A stretch of DNA of 61,114 bases from Cercozoa sp. M6MM. Its lineage: Eukaryota > Endomyxa: Ascetosporea. A program made the translations under genes and the position numbers. The DNA is taken from assembly GCA_040357565.1 (NCBI GenBank), contig JBDODJ010000065.1; one strand, 5' to 3'. This document shows positions 35,771-46,978 of the stretch, piece by piece (position 1 is the stretch's first letter; each line of letters opens with the position of its first letter). The notes beneath the pieces are model-generated. The model was not told where the DNA came from and made no database searches. It was given only the letters and a program-made list of their open reading frames with translations.

Positions 35771-38416
35771 ATGTCAGCTCCGGCCAAGAATCTGTTTGCG
35801 GGTCTGGATGAGGCCGACAAGAAGGCGCAGGTGACGGTTGAGGGAGGTAGATCGCGCGTTGTGCAGTGTGCAGGTTGGGAGGAGAGTTGTGCTGTCAACA
35901 GTGCCCGAGGTGTTCCGTTCGGGCGCTGTGGAGTCGTTCCGCGAGCTCGGTCTGCGGCAGGAGGTGTGTTTTTGGGGTTTCTCACGGAGGCTTCCTTGTT
36001 GTTGTTGCTGCTGAAAGGGTCGTTTCGCTTGCTGCGCAGTTGCTGGACGGATGCACGCGTATGAAGTTCGAGCACCCGTCCAAGATCCAGGTAGCAATAT
36101 CCAGGTTACCAATACCCAGGTGCTCCAAGGCCGTGTCTGCCTTGGCCTGTCCTTGCAGTGTGAAGAGACACAAGAGTGTGCCTCTGTGTGTGTTCAGGCC
36201 GAAGCACTGCCGATCATTCTGTCGGAACAGAGACCCAACGTGATCGGTCAAGCTCATGCTGTGTGTTGCTTCATGTGTCTCTGTGTCTATGTGTGTCTGT
36301 GTCTATGTCTATGTGTGTCTGTGTGTATGGTGTATGTACACTGACCTGTTGGGTAGGGTTCTGGCAAGACAGGCGCCTTTGCCCTCGCCATGCTCTCGCT
36401 CGTCGATGAGACCAAGGACTTCGTGCAGGCGCTGTGTGTTGCGCCCACTCGCGAACTGGCGTACTGCCCCCCTGTTTACCCCCCTGTTTACCCCCCTATT
36501 TACCCCCCTGTTTACCCCCCNNNNNNNNNNNNNNNNNNNNNNNNNNNNNNNNNNNNNNNNNNNNNNNNNNNNNNNNNNNNNNNNNNNNNNNNNNNNNNNN
36601 NNNNNNNNNNNNNNNNNNNNCCCCCCCCCCCCCCCCCCGTCCTACCCCTACCCCTCCCCTTTACCCCCTGTGAAACAGGCGGTCGCGGCGGTCGCGGCGG
36701 CGGCGGCATGGGCGCCTCGATGCTCAAACTGCAGCAGCAGATGCAGCAAGCACAGGTACACTGGGGTGGGGGTAGAAGGAGGTATAGAGGGGTACAGATA
36801 GGGGGTACAGATAGGGGTATAGATAGGGGGTATAGAGAGGGGTATAGAGGGGTTAAAGGGTGGGGTATAGAGGGGTTAGAGGCGGGGGTATAGAGGGGTT
36901 AAAGGGTGGGGGTATAGAGGGGCTTAAGGGTGGGGGGTCAAGCAGCTTACATGTGCAGATCCTGCTGTTCTCGGCGACGTTTCCGAAGAAGGTGCGCGTG
37001 TTCGCCATGCGTTTCGCACCCAACGCTGCTCGCATCTCGGTACACTCTATGAGGGTTATACAGGGGGGTAAACAGGGGGGTAAACAAGGGAGTATGACCG
37101 CAAAAAACAGGTGCACCGCGAGAACCTCACACTCGACACGATCGCTCAATTCGCCGTGATCTGCAACAATGAGGTACGGTCCATTTGTACACAGGTCCAT
37201 TTGTACACAGGTCCATTTGTACCGATCCTATTGTACGGTCTATTTGTCCATGTGTACCACAGGCGGACAAGTTCCAAGCCCTGTCGGACATGTACGGACT
37301 GCTCAACATTGGCCAGAGCATCATCTTCTGTCAGACCATCAACACGGCCAAGGACATCACGCAGCGCATGCGCGCCGAGGGTACCTCTTTCTCGGGGGGG
37401 GGGTAAACTGGGGGGGTAAACTGGGGAAGGAGGCTGTAAAACTGCTCTGCAGGCTTCAGCGTGTCGCTGCTGTACGGCCGCGACTTGGACCCGGCCGAGC
37501 GTGACCGTGTGATGGCCGACTTCCGCGCGGGTACCCGTCACTAGTNNNNNNNNNNNNNNNNNNNNNNNNNNNNNNNNNNNNNNNNNNNNNNNNNNNNNNN
37601 NNNNNNNNNNNNNNNNNNNNNNNNNNNNNNNNNNNNNNNNNNNNNCCCCCCCCCCCGTTTACTCCCTCCTTACCTCCCTGTTTACTCCCCTGTTTCCCGC
37701 CTGTTTACTCCCCTGTTTCCCGCCTGTTTACTCCCACTTTACCCGCCTGTTTACTCCCCTGTTAATCCCCAAGTTTAACCCCAAGTTTGACCCCAAGTTT
37801 GACCCTTGTATACCCCTGTCTATACCCTGTTGACCCCTCCCCCTCCCAGGTACCTGCACCGCATCGGTCGCAGTGGTCGCTTCGGTCGCCGCGGCTGCGC
37901 TCTCACCTTTGTGCACGACGCTGCCTCGCGACAGAAGTTCGCCGAGATCGTTCGGCACTACAATACCAAGTCGGTCGAGCTGCCTGGTTTAGATACCTCT
38001 TGCCCCCCCCCCCAACACCTTATCCCCTTGGTATAGCTGACGATCTTGAAATGATCGAAACGCGAGTGCGCGAAGTGCTCGGCAACGGCGGCGATGTTGA
38101 TGCCACGGTACTGACTTTTACGGGGGGGGGGGGGGCTTTAAACACAGACAGTTCCTTTTAGGGCCTGGCTGCTCTGTCGGCACGTGTGCTCGAGGAGGAG
38201 GACAAGGAGAAGGTAGTGTTTGCCCGTGTATTCTTCTCTGCCTGTGTTGACCCGTGTTGCGTGTGTATAGCTCCAAAAGGAAGAGGCCACTGTCGATGCT
38301 GCCACGGTAGTTACTTGACCACTGACTGAGTGAGACTCACCCGACAAAATTCGGTTCCCTGTGTGCAGCAGGAGAAGAAGGACGAGCCGGAGGCACCGCC
38401 TGCTGTTGCCGCCTGA
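35771..38416 (+). CDS. DDX19: DEAD-box RNA helicase, DDX19/Dbp5 type (two internal gaps)
   Basis: Starts MSAPAKNLFAGLDEADKKAQ. It reads VVLSTVPEVFRSGAVESFRE, LLDGCTRMKFEHPSKIQ (Q motif), ALPIILSEQRPNVIGQA then GSGKTGAFALAMLSLVDETK (motif I), VAPTREL (Ia), LLFSATFPKKVRVFA (III), SIIFCQTINTAKDITQRMR (IV), HRIGRSGRFGRRGCALTFVH (VI) and a charged tail ending EAPPAVAA. The DEAD box itself and motif Ib fall into the gap at 36521-36620, and motif V into the gap at 37546-37645, so these exons are missing from the assembly, not from the gene. A Gly/Arg-rich insert (GGRGGRGGGGMGASM) sits before motif III. Known role: nuclear pore mRNA export ATPase. Confidence 0.9.
36521..36620. other. Assembly gap (100 N) inside DDX19-like gene
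   Basis: Bounded left by a (CCTGTTTACCCCC)n array and right by a run of 18 C. Helicase motifs Ib and II, expected between APTREL and SAT, are absent, so more than 100 bp is missing. Confidence 0.95.
37546..37645. other. Second assembly gap (100 N) inside DDX19-like gene
   Basis: Follows FRAGT of motif-V-proximal coding sequence and precedes a C run and a TTTACTCCCC array. Motif V, expected between FRAGT and HRIGR, is missing. Confidence 0.95.
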
Positions 38417-38706
38417 TCGTTCGAATAGACGAGAAGTCATCAGCTGCGTAGTTGCCACGTTTGCTGCCTAGTTTTCCTTCCCTCAGTTCTTCCAGTTCAG
38501 TTCATTCGGTTCAGTTCATTCTGTTCAGTTTAAATAGTTACCTACCCCGAAACCATCAACGTCGTGTACGGAGGCGAAAGGCTCCTAGAGTAGCGGAGGA
38601 TTGACTGTGCTACCGGACAGCAGACATGCAACCGAAGCAACGAGACGGAGCGACGAGGATTGGTAAACGGATACAACATAGCTCGTTTCTTAGGAGACTG
38701 AAGTAA

Positions 38707-39395
38707 CTACTCAGCAAAGCGGAAGAGGAGCTTCTGGTGCGGCTGTTGAAAGGCGGCCAAGAGAGCATGGTCCCCGAGAGCGGCAACGTCGACGGAGTGC
38801 ACGGAGGGAGCAAAGGCACCGCGTCGCATCAGAGCCAGCACTTGCTGCAGCACGTGCTGCCGCTCCTGGCGCGAGTGCTCGGCATTCCACCGCGTCATCC
38901 AGAAGCCTCGTCTGTGCACAACAAGACTCGAGCATTGGGCATTGGACGAAGGGGCAGAGTACGAGACAATGTCGTCAAAGATGAAAGCTCCAGTCGGTAG
39001 GGTCACCGGCTGGCGCGACATACCGCCGTAGGTCACCAGGGTGCCACCGTGCTGCAGGAAACGCGTCAGTTGCATCGAACTGCGGCCGCCGACGCCATTG
39101 AGTGCCAGGGGTGCACACTTCTACACAGATCGAGAGAGGGGGGCTATGACAGTTGTAGAAGACCAGACAAGTTAACGAACCTCGTCGACTCCAAAGGTAC
39201 GTGCGATGTCAGCGCGCACGTCGCGTTTCTTCAGGTCGCTCTGTTCGCACACTCGCATCGATCAAAGCAAAGGTCAAAGTCTGACACAGACAGGCAGTAG
39301 TGCTGCCTACCTCACACACGAAGAGATGCCGGTTTCGCTGTGTTTCGACTGCGTTGGCACTGCGCAAAAAACACAGTCAACAAGAGACACAGATA

Positions 39396-39458
<63 letters not shown>

Positions 39459-40350
39459 GTGTGTGAGTGTGTGTGTGTGTGTCCACCCAAGCAGGCGTCG
39501 AACAGAGTCGTCAAAGTCGAGGCGGAGAGCTTCGAGTTCGTCGTCGGAGCGGTCGCGTACCACACTCAGCGTGCGCCAGCGCCGATCCAGAGCGATCTCG
39601 CGCACGGCACGTGCCACTCCACTGGTGCCTAGGTTCTGCACGACCACCTGGTCGTCTTGCAGGGCACAGAACGACGTCAGCATCAAGAGGGCCGTGCACG
39701 GGTTCACCGCCATCGTGCCCAGTCGCTCTGTGTCCACGCCGCTGCTGTCGTCGATTCGCATGACGGACTCGCTCGCAACGTGCGCATGCGAACGCCATGT
39801 GCCGAGGCACGACACTGCCGGAATCACGAGATCGCCCTCCTTAAAGTCACACGAGGCTACACACGCACATCAAATCGAATCGATCAACACCACTTTCTGG
39901 AGCACGTGAAACAAGTTATACCGCTCTTGAGAACGCGAAAGACACCCTCATTGCCACCGACAGCAGCGCTTGCCTCAAGCGACGGCTTTACCGGGTAGGT
40001 GCCTTGGATCATGTTGATGTCGGCAGGATTCACCTGCAACTCTCCAAACGAAAAACGCAAATAAAAAAAAGTGAAACTGAAAAAAGAAAAAAAACCGGTG
40101 CGGCAAGAGTTTCGAGCAGCAAATGATCCGATGCGGGGCTGTCCGGCAGCTCTTCATTGCACACCTCCAGCACTTCTTCTGGCTGCCCATGGCGGGCGTC
40201 TGCGCATATCATATCTTTCCAGTTGCCACAGGTCAAAAGCCGGACAGCAGATGACTTACACACGAGGGCTCGTGACGTAAGATGACGCCGAACAGAGCTC
40301 GGAAGAGCACGCAACCGAACAGCTGTCGTTTTTCCCGCTCGACTGAACAT
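38707..40350 (-). CDS. MECR: Mitochondrial trans-2-enoyl-CoA/ACP reductase
   Basis: ATG 40350 opens MFSRAGKTTAVRLRALPSSV, an Arg-rich mitochondrial presequence. Then comes ARHGQPEEVLEVCNEELPDS with LLLETLAAP, VNPADINMIQGTYPVKP (family signature NPADINxIQGxYP), GGNEGVFRV, DLVIPAVSCLGTWRSHA, RLGTMAVNPCTALLML, QVVVQNLGTSGVARAVREIA (nucleotide site) with LDRRWRTLSVVRD, a C-terminal GGTLVTYGGMSRQPVTLPTG, HRRGFWMTRWN, and the stop after KLLFRFAE. It reduces enoyl-ACP in mitochondrial fatty acid synthesis, which feeds lipoate and acyl-ACP for LYR proteins. One intron holds the (GT)n tract at 39396-39482. Confidence 0.93.
39396..39482. repeat. (GT)n microsatellite
   Basis: About 40 GT units with a few interruptions, in an intron of the MECR gene. 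Confidence 0.95.
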
Positions 40351-40604
40351 TTGGCGAGCAGACCCGGTCGGCTAAACTTCCTGAATACAATCCTTTTGGT
40401 AGTAGCACAGGTCTGTACAGCACTGTTTTTTTGCACTGTAATGTCACAGCAGTGCAGCAAACACAAAGTTAAAAAACACAACTTCTTACGTTGGTTTTTG
40501 TGAACTTGTCCGTTTCTACTTCTGTACTTGAAACTACGGACTGGGACTGGCAGTTTACAAACGCTTGAAACAGTTTACAAACGCTTGAAAAAAGCGATGC
40601 GACA

Positions 40605-43580
40605 GCGTTACTGCACGTCAATCGTCGTGCACCGAGATACGCCGCAGTTTCTTGTCGTTGAAGCGACTGCAAAGCATGCAACGCAGCGGCAGTCGTCCTT
40701 TCTGCGGCATGGCAGGAATGATACAGCACAAAACAGCAGCAGAAATGGCTGGACAGGCTGTACCAGCGTAAACGAGGCCGGTGGGTGCTCTGCGATGAGT
40801 GCAAAGCCAAGCTGTCGCAGCGTCTTGTGGAGTGGGCACTTTTTGCCGCCTCGGCATCTGCGGCCTGGCCACTTTTTCGGCTGCACACGCACACAGGAAG
40901 GTAAATAGACCAAGAGGAAAGAACAGACAAAGCGCATGTACCATGTTCCAGTAGTACGGGTCGTTTTCCTGCTTCTTATGACAGGTTTCGCAGAAGAAGC
41001 CCGAGCTGCATGAGTACGTTGCCACATCGCAGCAGTACTGGCACTGTACACACACACACCATATGCTTATTAAAACTACCCCCTTCCTTGGCAGTCGCTT
41101 GGTACCTTCACCTGCAACTCAGTCGTGTGGTGAGTCGGACACTGCCAAAGCCCGGCCTTGATGGCAGCGCATGAGCGGCACAGTGCTACATCATACCGGG
41201 TCAAGTAAGTTCCTTGCCCCCTTTCTCTAGTTGGTGAGAAAGAAGATACATACATATAACAATAAATATATACATATATATAAAGAGAGAGAGAGAAAAT
41301 ACTCATGCGACTGTGAAGTAAGCGCGGTGCATCAGCAGCTTCGCAATCCGAGAGTCCGCGCACGTACAATCTGGAGCAGTCACTGCAGCGAGCGACGCGT
41401 ACCTTGGAGAACATGAGGTCCCAGTTTTGTTTGACCACCTGCGCCTCCAGTTCTAACCACAACGCACATCAAGTACTCTCCCTCAGCACATTGTGAAAAC
41501 CTGTGTGTACCGGGATTCGATTGGTTCAGTAGGTACTCCTTGATGACCTTCTGAGCTTCCACGTACACGGAGTGCACACGAGTCAAGTCCGGGTTACTGT
41601 GGACACAGGGATCGACACGGAAGACACAGGGCAAAGCGTAAAGAGCACCCCAAGAATTTAGCCATGGCGCACATGTCTTTCGGTTTGCGGTGGTTGTTGC
41701 AGAACGGGCACCAGCGAAACTGTGCGTGGCCTGCTCACACAAGCGGTCAACACAAGTACACACTCTCATCTCTTTCTTGCGGGACCTTTCGGCAGCGGCA
41801 GGTCGATGTGCGTGGCCTCCAGCAGCTGCTGCACCACGCTGTAGCGCAGCGTTTCTTGCTCGGCCGTCAGTTCGATCTCCTGTATACGAGAGGCATAGAT
41901 AAAGACAGGTTGACAGTTGGAAGAGCCAGCAGGCAATGCTACAGCCATCTCTTCGGCAGACATTTCGATGGCATCGTGGTTGCCGCACATGTGTCGCAGA
42001 CAGTCGCGACAAATGCCTTTTGCTGAAGACGGAGAAAGAAGACATAGACACAAGTGGTGCCCACAGAGAGAGGTGTATACTGTCCATATAGTGGAGACGT
42101 ACGACAGACGCTGCAGCGGAGGAGTAGCCACTTGCCTGTCTTTCGCTGGCGTTTGCGACTCTTGGACGGCATGCCCGTGTCCTCCGGAAAGTCGCAGGCG
42201 CAGATGAAACATGTGTCTGCACATATATATATATATATATATATACATATAAATATAGCACACACGCACGCACACACACACGCACAGGCGGAGGTGTCAC
42301 AGAGGTGTCAGGGCAAGAAGAGACAGACGTACCAATGTCAGGGTCGTCCTGCTCTTCCTTGGCACTGTAGGCAACTCGAGTCAGATCCACGGCTGGCTCC
42401 TCGTCCTCCTCGGACGACGCCGCGTAGAACTCGTCGTCCGTAGCGTCTGGATCCTCTTCTTCTGGCTCAGGCTCCGGCTCCGGCTCCGGCTCAGGCTCAG
42501 GCACAGGCTCAGGTTCAGGTTCAGGTTCAGCTTTCGGCTCAGGTTCCTCATCGTCCGCCATGAGGCTGTCCAGCAGGTCGTTCACAGGCCTGCTAGCAGT
42601 GCCGGTACTGGAGATCGCTGTGGACACGGGTGTCGAGTCAGTGTAGGCCACGTGCGACTGTGTGACCACCTGATCACCGTCGCGGTAGGTCACTGATACC
42701 ACGGGTTGACTCGATGTCTGCACACGTGCTCGCTTGCGCCGCCGCACGACGCGCACCGTTCGTTTCTTCGGCTTGGGCGATGCCTTGACTGCCTTGCCAG
42801 CTTCGACTGTCTTGCTTGCTTTGACTGCTTTGGGAGCTTCGATTGCCTCAGGTGCCTCCTTCGCTTTGACAGGCTTGGGAGCTTCGATTGCCTCAGGTGC
42901 TTCCGCGCGGAAGTGATGAGCTGGCAGCTCAGGCAGCGAGGGTGCTCGACGTGGCGGCAGTGGATGCGGCAGTGGACGAGGCTGCGTCAACTCCGGCTCT
43001 GGCTCGCGTTTGAACTCTCGCTTCACCTCGGCTTTCACTTCGGCTTTTACAGCTCTCGCCTGGACTGCCTGCTCATTTTCCAAACAACTGATGCGGTCAA
43101 GGCTGAACGAGGGCATGTGTCGCTAGGATAGATACCGAAGGAAGCGGCGGGATCACAGGTGGCTCATCGCCTGTCAGGTCAAATAGAGCAAACTGTGCCG
43201 ACAAAAGCTCATCGAGGTCGATCGGCTCGCAGTTCTACGAAACAATGACACATCACCAAACCCGCGACCGAAAGAAAGGTCGCTCGGAAAAACTCAAAAT
43301 GATACCCTGTAAGGGTTTCGAGCGACTCTGTGTTGGTACATAGCGCAAGGAGTGACGCAAGTCCAATTATGTGGGCCAAGTGTGATTTTAGTGCCGTAAA
43401 ACGCGCTTGAGTGATTGACCAAACAAAATAAAAAAATCTCCCCCCAAGATCGCACAAGCACTCGCCAGGAGTGCAGCAGGGCGCTGAACTTGCGTGCGAG
43501 GTCCACACGAGTGCTTTGCTATTCTGGCAGTCGAACGACGCCGCTATCAGCTGCTCGCGCGCTGCCAAGCATTTGTCCCT
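40605..43580 (-). CDS. RING-Cys-relay (MYCBP2-like) zinc protein with Glu/Pro and Lys/Ala N-terminal repeats
   Basis: The N-terminal exon (about 43116-42340) is low complexity: repeated VKAEVKAEVKREFKREPE, EAPEAIEAPKPVKAKEAPE, a basic RVVRRRKRARVQ and a long (EP)n run before EEEDPDATDDEFYAASSEED. A RING-like region follows: CFICACDF, LLLRCSVCRT, GICRDCLRHMCGNH, then RWCPFCNNHRKPKDMC. The C-terminal half matches MYCBP2's tandem-cysteine region in order: NWDLMFSKVRVARCSDCSRL (YYVCYKCRKAY), VALCRSCAAIKAGLWQCPTH (LICGACSDVSRAQMCPKH), CQYCCDVATYSCSSGFFCET (CRYCCSVAVFFCF...FCNA) with CHKK, and a final CPLH. Inferred role: E3 ubiquitin ligase using a Cys relay. The N-terminal exons upstream of 43116 and the last exon are uncertain. 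Confidence 0.65.
42470..42541 (-). repeat. Coding minisatellite (Glu-Pro)n
   Basis: Minus strand encodes alternating E and P for about 20 residues via 6-bp units ggctca/ggctcc/ggttca. It lies in the N-terminal region of the RING-relay gene. Confidence 0.8.
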
Positions 43581-43636
43581 GTGTGTCCTCATTCGGTGGT
43601 GTGCGCGCTGACGCTGCAGCTTAGCACGGAGATTCC

Positions 43637-45402
43637 ATGGCTGGCGACCTCGACCGGCCGCTGCTCACAGATGACTCGATTACGTGCAACAACAGCGTGA
43701 GTGATGAGACGTTGCGACGCGCCAACTATGGCGCTCTGGACCACTCGATGCTTGATGTAAGGTTCCGCGCGGATCCCTTGCGGCATTTACGATTTTGGTT
43801 TTGCTTTTGCTTTAGGATGATGAGAGCGTTGATGGTGGCATGATTAGACGGCATCTAAAGGATGACTCGAACGTTGGTACGCAGCTTTTGAACTGCTGTG
43901 CTCATCCGCACTGCGAAAAGCTGATGCGTGACTCGAGATTTTAATTTTGTAGAGGTCGTGCTGGAAGACAAGCGACTGTCACTTGGACCCGCTGTGATGA
44001 ATATGATGAACATGATAGTCGGCAGCGGCGTGATTGGTCTGCCGAACACGCTGAACCAGATGGGTCCCGGTCTGGGTCTTCTCATGATGAGCACCGTCGC
44101 TCTGTCGTGCGAGTACACGGCGAGACTGCTCATCAAGGTCGGTCTCCGTGTGAAAGTCCTCGAATACGAGATGATGGCACGGTACACATGCTTGCATACT
44201 TGTGCTTGCATTGTGCTTGCATACTTGTGCTTGCATACTTGTGCTTGTGTGCATGTGTGTATCACTGTGCGTGTGCATGTGTGTGCATGCCTGTGTGCAG
44301 GAGGTTATGGGGCACCTTTGGTTTCGTCATTCTGTCCGTGTTCTGTTGGATTGCGAACTTTGGCGCGCTGGCTTCCTACGTGGTGATCATTCGCGACGAG
44401 GTGCCGGTGCGTTTCTCCTTCTGTGTGTCCGGCTTGGGTACGAGGTACCACTTGTGCCACACTACAGGTCGTGCTGCGCAACTACTTCGGCGACTCCTGG
44501 TGGACTGAGGTACGTCTTCCTGTTGAGTCTGTCCTTGAGTCTCCCCTTCTTGATTCTTGCTTGAACACACAAATATACACATGCTTGGGCAGACCACGGT
44601 GGTGGTCAGTGTGCTGCTCGTCTTCTTCGCACTGCCGCTCTTTGCTCCGCGCGACCTGTCGCGTCTGGCTTGGTATTATATCTTAGTTTAATACATCTCT
44701 ATGTATATATAGGTATGTATATATAATAGTATTAACAATAATAATATCTGCATGTTTTGTATATATCTATCTATATACATGTGTTTATTTATTGATGTAA
44801 TGTCAGGGCAAGCACAGTGTCGACGTTGGCCATCACGATCTTTGTCGTACTGGTCACAGTGCGTGGCTACATGGTGTCCGACGGCTTCAAGTACTCGGAT
44901 CGCATCGGTAGGAGTCTTGTCAGTCCCCTGAGTCCAGTCCCTTTAAGCCCCCCCCCCCCCCCCTGCTTTGGTGTGTAGTGTCGGACCTGCCGCCGTACGA
45001 ATTCGTGCGCGATGACTGGCAACGAGTGTTCCAGGTATTTGTGCGACCAGTGGAGGGTTGCAGGTGCTCCTGGGGGCTGCTTCAACCTGCATCCGTGTCT
45101 CACAGGGCGTCGGCACCATGAGCTTTGCCTTTGCGGTGCATGATGTGACTTACGCCATGTTCAACACGTAGTCTTTTCTGCATACATTGTCTTGTCTGTC
45201 AGTCATCTATCTCTCTATAGATATATACATGGATGTAATGTGGGCAGACTGAGAGAGCACACCTACAAGGGTTGGGTGCGAGTGACGCGACTGTCCTTCC
45301 TGGCGTCGTTCCTCATCCAGGCACTCTTTGCCGTGTGCGGTTATGCCACCTTCTACGGCGACACCGAGGCCAATATCATGTAGTCTACTTTCTCTTGTTG
45401 CC

Positions 45403-45437
<35 letters not shown>

Positions 45438-46783
45438 AAGTTGACCCTTTGACCTCACCCTCCCTCTTGCTCAGGAGACAGTTCGACGACAGCGATCACA
45501 TCATGAATGGCGTTCGTATTATCATGGGTACACCCCTTCCTTCTAGTACTCGTGTTGTTGTCAAAGGTGTGTCTGCGGACAGGCATCTCGATGATCCTGA
45601 CGATGCCGATGATTCATTATGTCGCGCGGCACTACTTGCTTGCACTGCTGGAACTCACTCTGGTACCTCCCTGTTTAAAAAGGCTGGGAGTCCAGGCTGC
45701 TAGTTCAGACTGGTAGGAATAATGACTCTGAGTAGGGCACAGAGGCCTTCCAAGGCAGTCGACGCACGCAGCACTTTGCCAACCTGGCCAGTGTGGACGA
45801 CGACTCCGACACTGACGACGAGGAAGAACACGAGGTCGAAGTGCGCACGCAGCCGACTTCGCTCTCGGCCATTCCCGAAGACGATAGTGTCGACGACATG
45901 TCCATCAATATGCACCCATCGGTAGGCCTATCATGCCCTTATCATACCTGTACACTACCTATCTCTATCTATGTATCCACTACTTATCATGATAAGATAA
46001 GTAAAACGTTATAGATGTAGAGTTATAGATGAATACAGATATCGATACAGAAAGAGATAAAGATATGAAGGTCTGAGTATGTGTGTATGTCTATATTGCA
46101 TCTTGCAGGAGGACTCGCAGCACGAGTCGAAGCGAGTACGTGCGCCGCCACCTGTCTCTGTACCCGTTCCCTCCCTCCCCCACCTAAGATACAAGGATGA
46201 TGATTGCCAACTCGTGTGTCAGGTGAGGGCAAGCAACACGTGTTTCTACGGCGTCACTCTGTTCCACTTCCTCGCTGCTGGAGGTACAGATCGCTCCCTT
46301 GCACTCCCTCCTTTACCCCCTCCCCCCTCTCCTATCTCTGCAGCGATCGGTCTCAAAGTCGGCGATCTCGGTTTGGTGCTGGAGGTACCTGACACCCCAT
46401 ACACCCTCATACACCTAGATCATCATTACACATAGGTGACGGGGTCGCTTGCGGCTTCTGGTGTCGGCTACGTGCTGCCTGTGCTGTTCTACTGGACGTA
46501 CTGCGTCTCTTGCTGCCTCTCTTGCTACCCTTCCCATTATCTGTCTGTGTGTTTAGTGTCGTGGGCTTCTGGACGCCATGGCGCCGTGTGCGTCGTGCGC
46601 CGACCTTCCTGAGCGCCGTGTATCGCTGCTTGTCGGCTTTGGTGAGTCGTTGGTGTCTCTATCACTCTCGGGCGCTGATACTCTTCCCTTTCTCCTTAGG
46701 TCCCGTGCTTTGTGCTCGCGTTCGGCCTGACGTCGATGCTGGTCGGCACCTCGCTCGCTTTTGTCGATGCCTTCTCCGATTAG
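43637..46783 (+). CDS. AAAP/SLC38-type amino-acid transporter
   Basis: Starts MAGDLDRPLLTDDSITCNNS. After an acidic N-terminus, the first TM has the family core LGPAVMNMMNMIVGSGVIGL with PNTLNQMGPGLGLLMM. Later TMs: WGTFGFVILSVFCWIANFGA, VVVSVLLVFFALPLFAP, LAITIFVVLVTVRGYMV, GVGTMSFAFAVHDVTYAMFN, RLSFLASFLIQALFAVCGYA, an exon with GISMILTMPMIHYVARHYLL, SVVGFWTPW, and LAFGLTSMLVGTSLAFVDAF before the stop. A long acidic Ser/Asp loop (VDDDSDTDDEEEHEVEV) sits before the last TMs. Eleven TMs are expected for AAAP carriers and about that number is seen over roughly 20 exons. Likely a Na+ or H+ coupled amino-acid carrier; substrate unknown. Confidence 0.88.
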
Positions 46784-46978
46784 CTGTCTGTGATAAGCGG
46801 CATAGATTGTCGTCGACAAATGCACTGCCATTTAGTACTTAGCACCATTAAATACTGTCAAAACGGCCCACAATTTTTTTAAACATAAATTTTTTAATAC
46901 TGTTGTCTTGTGTGACCACGGCGAATTTGGGCGCACTCTAAGCTGAGAGAAAGGTGTGCTCAGGCGCGTGTGCATGCA

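Noticed and set aside
41380-43116. Single 578-codon open frame on the minus strand
   Set aside because: Only its first about 260 codons are the real exon; the rest reads through introns with microsatellite-coded runs (IYIYIYI) and loses the zinc-finger frame.
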